Shown piece after piece: positions 57,940 to 64,000 of a stretch of DNA of 64,000 bases. The notes beneath the pieces were generated by a model that ran no database searches, was not told the DNA's origin, and was given only the letters and a program-made list of their open reading frames with translations. This DNA comes from Ceratotherium simum simum. Taxonomy: Eukaryota > Chordata > Mammalia > Perissodactyla > Rhinocerotidae. The stretch spans positions 324,701 through 388,700 of the forward strand of contig NW_004454225.1 of assembly GCF_000283155.1 (NCBI RefSeq). Reading direction: 5' to 3'. Every line of letters begins with the position of its first letter. Position 1 is the first letter of the stretch. The translations under genes were made by a program, and so were the position numbers.

Positions 57940-58830
57940 CCACGCGGCTCTCGCGAGGTGTCACGTGAACGCACCCAGCGGGCGCTGGAAAAGGGGCTGA
58001 GAACCTCCGCGGCGCCGAGGGGCGGGGCCGTCTGTGGGCGGGGCCTACCGGGGGCGGGGCTGCGGATCCGGGAGGCCGCTCCGGGCCGGTGGGCGGCCGG
58101 AACGGTGACGTCACCGCATGACTGGGTTTTTATGAATGAAAGGAATCCTGTGAGTGAGTAATTCCGGGAAGCTCGCCTTACAACTCGGCGCGGCCCCCCG
58201 CGCCGCCCGCCCCACAACAAAACTTGCCGCGCTCCCGGGAGCCCGGCTCCGAGAGACCTGCGGTCGGGACCGGAGGGGAGACGGGCCGGAGCGCGGGCCG
58301 GGACAGCAGCCGGACGGCGGCGGGACCCGCGCGTGCCAGGGGCGCGAGGCGAGGCGGGCCGAGAGGCGGGTGAGGGTCGCGGGGCCGGGACGGGGACGGC
58401 GCGGGCCCCCGACGCTCAGGGTCTGCGCGCCCCGGGAGGCCCTGGGGCGGGGCGCGGAGGCCGCTCCGTCGGTGCTCCCGTGTGTCCATCGCCTGGACGG
58501 CTGGTGGGGGGTGTTGGGGGCAGAGGTCCGGCGACCGAGACGGGGCCGAGGCAGGCGTGGCGGGGTGCGGGGGTGATGCGGGCGCGGGCCGCGGGGCAGC
58601 GGAGCCGGGCAGAAGGGGCAGCGCAGGCGGGCAAGCGGCAGTCCGCCCAGGAGGGCGGGGGGCGGTGTGCACGTACGTGACTCGGTGAGAACAGTCCCTG
58701 GCCCGGAGCCCGCGGGCCGTGCGTGCGCGGTTTGTTTACGTCGGAGGGCGGGCGGGCGTGTGTGTGCCCTGGCGGGCGTCCGGGTGTCCTGCCCGGTGCG
58801 TGCGTGCGGGGTCTCTTGGAGAGAGAGAGA
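57940..58830 (+). promoter_or_regulatory. MAFF: CpG-island promoter, probably MAFF
   Basis: A strongly CpG-rich block. GC boxes lie at about 58020-58068 (three GGGCGGGGC-type copies within 50 bases). A perfect CRE, TGACGTCA, is at 58106-58113 (GTGACGTCAC at 58105-58114). An A/T-rich TTTTTATGAA follows at about 58127-58136 and could serve as a weak TATA. TTCCGGGAA at 58162-58170 fits the STAT palindrome TTCNNNGAA and also contains an ETS core. The gene assignment is from known human order (PLA2G6 and MAFF head-to-head on 22q13.1), not from coding sequence. CRE and STAT sites would suit a stress- and cytokine-inducible small Maf gene, but that is inference. Confidence 0.65.
58155..58369 (+). 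other. MAFF: Putative MAFF untranslated exon 1
   Basis: On the plus strand GAGAGGCGG is followed at 58370 by GTGAGGGTCG, a good donor about 215 bases downstream of the CRE/TATA-like cluster. The start is approximate. No long conserved open frame fits, in keeping with a 5'UTR exon. The recalled N terminus of MAFF (MSVDPLSSKALK) is absent from the whole window, so coding exons would lie beyond 64 kb. Alternative: the first exon of an unannotated non-coding transcript. Confidence 0.5.
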
Positions 58831-59221
58831 GAGAGAGAGTGAGTGAGTGAGTGAGTGTGTGTGTGTGTGTGTGTGTGTGTCCACCCGCGCACTCTCAGGC
58901 CTGTGAAGATCCTGGAGTGTGTGTGTCCGCGTGTCTGTGTGTGTGTGTGTCCACCCACGCGCTCCCAGGCTGGTGAAGACCCTGGAGTGTGTGTGTGTGT
59001 CTGTGTGTGCATGCTCTGGGCATCTCAGAGTGTGTGTGTGTGTGTGTGTGTGTCCACCCGCGCACTCCCAGGCCTGTGAAGACCCTGGAGTGTGTGTGTC
59101 CGTTTGTGTGTCCACCCACACGCTCCCAGGCTGGTGAAGACCCTGGAGGGTGTGTGTGTGTGTCTGCGTGTCTGTGTGTGTCCGTGTGTTTGTCCGTGTG
59201 TGCGTGCTCTGGGCATCTCAG

Positions 59222-59252
<31 letters not shown>

Positions 59253-59290
59253 CTGCCCGCGCGCTCCCAGGCCAGTGGAGCCCCTGGGGT
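58822..59290 (+). repeat. GT-rich higher-order tandem repeat (minisatellite)
   Basis: (GA)n, (GAGT)n and (GT)n tracts are punctuated by three repeated blocks: CCACCCGCGCACTC... at 58881 and 59054 (and a variant near 59252), CCACCCACGCGCTC... at 58951 and 59112, and the ATGCTCTGGGCATCTCAGAG type at about 59010 and 59203. The composite unit is about 160-200 bases and occurs about 2.3 times. It begins about 450 bases after the putative MAFF exon 1 donor. Confidence 0.9.
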
Positions 59291-62200
59291 CTGCGTACTA
59301 GCGGTGCGTACCTCGGAGGCCGTGTTCCCACATGAGTAAAGGCGGAATAAGGACCCGAGTGAGGGAAGCAGCCCGGTCGGTGGTCACACGGGGTCCGGGA
59401 ATTCTCGCCTGGGCTGTCCCCTTCTCACCAGCCAGCTGCGGCCAGTCCCCCGCTCTCCCTGGAGTTTCCCAGGGCCGTGGCCATGTGACTGTGGTGTTTG
59501 TCCCCGCGCCCAGAGCCGGCGCCTGCAGCACAGGGTGGGGCGAAGCATCAAAGACCCAGCTGGGCTGGGGGGTGAGGTGAGGGGGCCACCCCTCACCCCA
59601 GCACCCTGGTGGGTCTGGCAACAAAGTGAGCTGGCGCCCAGGTCCTTGTCCCTAGGTTTGGAGGCCGCCTGGGGGAGGCGGACCCTGGGCACTCTTCTTC
59701 ATCCCCAGGGTTGCCCATCCCCTCAGTCTCAGGAGGAACAGGAAGGGCCAGAAAACCCACAGCAAAGGTGGGAGGTAGGAAGCGATCCCAGGCTTCCTCT
59801 CCTTGGTGGCTGCTCTGGCTGGCCTGGGTTCTGGAGGTTGTACCTGTTGGGTCTGGGAGGGTGAGACCAGGAGGATGGGGTGGAGCTGGTTTCTGCCCTC
59901 CTGGTGGTTTCAGTTCACGGGTGTGACTAGTCAGACAGACCTATCGATCGCCAGACCTGAGGAGCTAGTTGAGGGCCTGGCCAGCCAGAGGACCCAGGGT
60001 CCTCACCCTGGGCCAGGTGTGGTCCACAGGCAGTGGGCACGTGGCCTTGGTGTATGAAGGGTTAATAGGTGAGGGGTGGGGCCCTGACCTAGCCCCCCTT
60101 CACTTCAGTTCTGCGGGAAGCTTCCATTTAGCCCAGTAGCCTGAGGGGTGGGCTGGGGCCAGGGATTCTGTGTCCTGTTCTGCCCTCCCCCTCCTCCCAC
60201 CCAGGAGGGAGGGAGCTGAGCTTGCTGGAGTGAGGAACTGGAAATCTCTTAACTGTAAACCTCTGAGCCCTGGTGAGCCCTGCTGCCACAGCTGGGAACC
60301 TCAGTGTCCCCAGGTGCAGCAGGAACTAGGTGACATGGGGGGGCAGGATGGGGGTGAAATGGAGGAGGTATGGCAGCCTCCACACACAGCCTATTTTCCA
60401 AGGGAACTGTAGGAGAGAAAGCAGAGCCAACAGCCCCAGGCTGAGGCCAGGGATGTCCAGGAATATGTGGGGTTCGAGTAAGGGAGGTGGCCACAGGAGC
60501 ACGGGACACAGGCAGACCCAGCCTCAAAGCTGGGCAGGAAACATCCCTGAGTTGGGCCAGGGGTCAGGGGACGAGGGGAAGTGGCTGGTTGACTCAGGCA
60601 CAGATGGAAAGCTGGCACTGACAATTTTAACCTCCCATTGAATCACCCCTGGGCCTTCACTAGGGCCTGGGACCCAATGTGGGCTCCCTTGGCCCCTGGG
60701 CCTCCCTCAGTCCTGATGCTTTTAGCCTGCATTGCCATGGAGCCCATCATGGGCCAGATGCCAGGGATGAGATGGGGAACAAACCAGATCCAGAGCCTGC
60801 CCTCTGGGAGCTTACAGTTGCAGAGGGGAGACAAAATTGAAGGAAGAACCACCAAACTCAGTGCAAAACCACAGCTGAGATGGGTGGTATGAGGGGGTCA
60901 CTGTGGTTTGCAAGTATAGAACAGGGCTCTGACTTAGCCAGGGCAATCAAGGAAGGCTTCCCAGAAGAGGTGACCACTGAGCCAGGTTGTCAGATGGATT
61001 GATGATCGTCTGTGAAGCCCTTGAAGGCAGGGGCTGTGATTCATCTTTGGGTCATCGGGGCCCAGCCTTGAGCCTGGCACAAAGTAGGTACTTCTTGGAT
61101 GTTTACTGATTGAATGAATGAATGAGCACTGGGTCCATGTCCTGGAAGAGCTTCACAATACATGGAGACAAAGGCCTGGGAACCCAGGGAAGCAAGAAGC
61201 CTGGGCATGGGCTGTCGGATTTTGAAGCAGTCTCCCAAACTCGAGCAGATCCTACAGGACCCAGGTGACATACTCCCTCACACACACACAAACACAGACC
61301 CCGTTTGTCCCTTTGGGAAATATGCAGGGACAGTAAACTCTACAGTTTACTATCTGTTATTATTTGTTGTTAGCATGAGGATCCTGGGAGAGAGAGGGGA
61401 GAGAACATGGTGGAGGCCTGAAGGCCCCACAGTGTGGGCTGGAGGGGAGGGTGGCATCGCAGGGTTTTGAAATGGGCCAAACATGGTCAGGTTTGTAGGC
61501 TTGTGTCAGTATTGATCCCTCTGACAGCTCCTAGGGGAGGGTAGATGGTGGGGTCAGAGGTGGAAGCAGGCAAGAGTGGAGGCCAGTGCGGAGGCGGCTG
61601 TGGTGATGGTTCAGCTGAAAGAGACGTCCCTGCCTGTGCAGGTAAAGCGGGGGGATGGTCAAGGCTGATGGTCTCAGAGTTTGTGTTATCATGCCTCTGC
61701 CTCCAGGAAGCCTTCACTGATTTCCTTTCCCATCCTCCAGGGCCTCTGCTCTGCTGGTGGTCTTGAAGCACCATTCCAGGCCAGAATCTGACACTCTAAA
61801 CCCCAAAATTGTCTGTGATAGAAGATACCTTAGGCTTGGTGGAGGTTTGGGAAACAGGCCCCGACAGAGGGAGGACGTATCTGAAGTCACACAGCATGGA
61901 TGAGTGGGTGGCAGGACGGGAGCTGGAACCCCAGGCTCCTGCTTCCCTGTGGTGCTGGGTTCTCCCAGCTTTGCCCCCCTTCCAGAGGGAGGAGGCTGCA
62001 CCAGTGCCGACTGCCAAGGCCCAGGAAAACACATTTTTTCCCTCTGTCCTCACAGAGGAAGTAAATGGCTGAGCAGCCAGAGAGGAGCCCATGCTGGCGG
62101 GTGGGCCCTCTAAGGATGTCTCTGGAGTGGACTGGGGGGGCAGGGAGCGGGATGTAGGAGGGCCTGTGGCTGCTGGCTGGGCGAGGCAGCTGTTCCTCCC

Positions 62201-62850
62201 CCAAGAGTCAGCTCATTCTCTAGGCCTCCAAAAGAACGTAGGGACCTGCAGACCCTGGAGGCCCACTGGCCTCGGTGGCAAGAAGGGAAGAAGCAGGGCG
62301 GGGGGGCTGGGGGCAGTGTGGTGGCCGGCCCTGCAGAAAGAGCCCTGAGGTGGGGGTCCGCACTCCTGGGTTCCCGCCCGCCACTGCCGCCAAACAGCTG
62401 CTTGGTTGCCTCGGTTATCGAGCAAGGAGGTTGGACCAGCTGCTGTCTCGGGCCCAAGGTCCACCAGCCTGGCCAAGGCAGCCCGGAGGAGGACCCCGGC
62501 CCCTTGGCTTACAGCCCAGCAGCCCCCGGCCTGGGGCTGGAGCCTGGAAACCTGAAGTTTTCAGAAAGTTCTCCCTCTTGTGGATTTCCCTCTGTGACTG
62601 CCTGACTTTGCGGAGCGAGGACATTCCTGGGCGAACATGGGTGCCTCCGCTGACGTCCAGGCTGCGGCTGAGAGGCCGAGGCTGGAGGAAGAGGAGAGAG
62701 AGGAAGGAGGGACAAGCAGGTCCAAAGCCACCTGAGGGCCTAAAAGTACTTTGAGTCCAGCCAGCTGAGGGGGTGGGACCTTCAGCCACTAGATAGGATA
62801 TGGGATGGCTGACAGTTTCCATCTCTTGCGCCTACTCTGGAGGGAGGGCC

Positions 62851-62950
62851 GTGTTGAGAAGGATTCTGAGGTTGTAAAAAGCTCAGTGGAAAACCGTGCT
62901 GTGTTGAGAAGGATTCCGAGGCTGTGTCCAACCGCAGTGGGAAAAGTGCT
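62851..62950 (+). repeat. Two-copy 50-base tandem duplication
   Basis: GTGTTGAGAAGGATTCTGAG at 62851 recurs as GTGTTGAGAAGGATTCCGAG at 62901, with similar following sequence that diverges toward the unit end. Confidence 0.8.
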
Positions 62951-64000
62951 GTGACTGGTGAGCCATGTCTGTGTTGGGAGTGGCAGGAGGGACGATGTGA
63001 GGCAGGCCGACCATCTGCCACTTCTGATCTTCTCTAAGCCTCTGGTAATTTACACACTAACTCTATGATGATCGTCCCCACTTGACAAGTGAGGAAACTG
63101 AGTCCCAGAGAGGAAAAAGGACTCGTCCAAGGGGCCAGGCCACGCCTCCAAGGTTCTGTGTCAGCCACAGCACCCAGTGCTCAGCACCCAGCGGCCAGCA
63201 GGTCTCGGTTAACCTATGTCGAGAGGGGCTTCCCCTCTCCCGTCAGGTCTCTCTGTGTAGCCCAGACTGCCTGGGCATCACCTAACACCCCAGCTCCCCG
63301 AACAGCTGGCAGGGGGCCCTGGACAGCTGTATGTCATTTGCATAGCCCTAGGAGACCCGGCACGAATGCTGGCACAACAGAGCTATGGAGACTGGAAATT
63401 CCAGCCTCCTCTTCACAGGGGTGGGCAAATGGGGCCCAGAGAGGGTGCCCTGTGAGGGCCACATTGGGAGGGGGCACGTGGCTCAGTATGGCCTCGGTCC
63501 TGGGCTCCACCCCCTGTTAGTTGCGTGACCCTGCCCTACTTTATTGACCTCTCTGAGCATTACCTCGAAGAGTTACCAGGAGGACCAGGGTGATGACCGT
63601 GTGAAAGGGATTAGGATTCAGTCCTGGGCCTTTATAGGTGTTTAGAATTCCTTCCAATTTGGGAGGAGGCAGCCACTCCCCTGCTGTGGGACTTCAGGCA
63701 AGAGAGAACCCTCTCTGAGCCTCCACCTCCCCTTGGGTAAAATGAGGAGGTGGGGCCAGATGGTCTCTAAGGGCCTTTCCCCTGTGACCCCGGCCAGCTG
63801 GGAGATGCTGAGTCAAGGCGAGGTCCCGGTGACTGCTGTAGGCCTGGCCCCTCCTGGACAGCCTCAGCAGTTCTGATAACCTCCCAGGTGCTCACTGACC
63901 TCTATAGCTTATACCACTTGGTTCCCCCAAAACCCTGCGAGGCTGGCATTGTTCCGATCCTACACATGGGAAAGTGGAGACCCAGAGAGGTCGAGTGGCT

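Larger units (their letters stand above)
43261..57940. other. Intergenic region between PLA2G6 and the putative MAFF promoter
   Basis: About 14.7 kb with no supported exon on either strand. It is filled by ERE, L2, L1, MIR and hAT repeats listed separately. Stretches where I see nothing: about 43730-44040, 44310-45180, 46800-48410 and 48680-49310. Confidence 0.75.
58370..64000 (+). other. MAFF: Putative MAFF intron 1 (partial)
   Basis: It holds the GT-rich tandem repeat at 58822-59252 and onward, a 50-base duplication (62851-62950), and MIR pieces near 63025-63170 (minus), 63490-63660 (plus) and 63870-64000 (minus). Much of 59.3-62.8 kb is unique and GC-rich with no recognisable exon. Confidence 0.5.

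Noticed and set aside
58111..59121. A 336-codon minus-strand open frame through the CpG island and GT repeat
   Set aside because: It is made of THTH-type dinucleotide translation and CpG-island Pro/Arg/Ala residues. Stops are absent because of base composition, and there is no conserved domain.
59700..62760. Search for MAFF coding exons
   Set aside because: The conserved small-Maf start and basic-leucine-zipper residues are not found in any frame; only the putative first exon is in the window.

Overview
This is mammalian nuclear DNA, not microbial. It has long introns, GT/AG splice sites, CpG-island promoters and a dense load of MIR, L2, L1 and hAT repeats. Thirteen copies of a tRNA-derived SINE with the head GGGGCCGGCCCGGTGGC and a 3' part rich in GATGTTAGCTCAGGGCCA match the equine repetitive element (ERE) family. 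That points to a perissodactyl (horse, rhinoceros or tapir). I cannot separate these from the window alone.

The only protein-coding gene I can prove is PLA2G6 (group VIA calcium-independent phospholipase A2, iPLA2-beta), on the minus strand. Nine coding exons lie between 33096 and 974. Read in order they give 1427 coding bases (codons 1-475 and two bases of 476). Every junction is canonical and phase-compatible: exon lengths 209 (coding part), 216, 184, 188, 97, 183, 109, 162 and 79. These exons encode the N-terminal region, the ankyrin-repeat half and the alternatively spliced 54-residue proline-rich insert. The patatin-type catalytic half lies off the low-coordinate edge. A CpG island at about 42.8-43.26 kb has a clear minus-strand splice donor at 42898/42897 and is very probably the untranslated first exon and promoter of PLA2G6.

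A second CpG island at about 57.95-58.8 kb fires to the right. It has GC boxes, a perfect palindromic CRE, a STAT-type palindrome and a plus-strand splice donor at 58369/58370. In human 22q13.1 the next gene upstream of PLA2G6, head-to-head, is MAFF, so I read this as the MAFF first-exon promoter. No MAFF coding exon is in the window; the rest (58.37-64 kb) would be its first intron, starting with an unusual GT-rich higher-order tandem repeat.

Layout: 1-33 kb, PLA2G6 exons 10 to 2 and their introns; within intron 2, about 17.1-26.6 kb is a nest of two co-oriented old L1 copies, LTR remnants and four EREs; 33-43 kb, intron 1; 43-58 kb, intergenic, mostly L2, ERE, L1 and MIR; 58-64 kb, putative MAFF 5' end. 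I found no undescribed multi-gene system. The points most worth a second look are the two promoters, the MAFF-side tandem repeat, the alternative exon 9, a GC pentamer repeat beside the exon 5 donor, and a hAT transposase relic with an ERE inside it.
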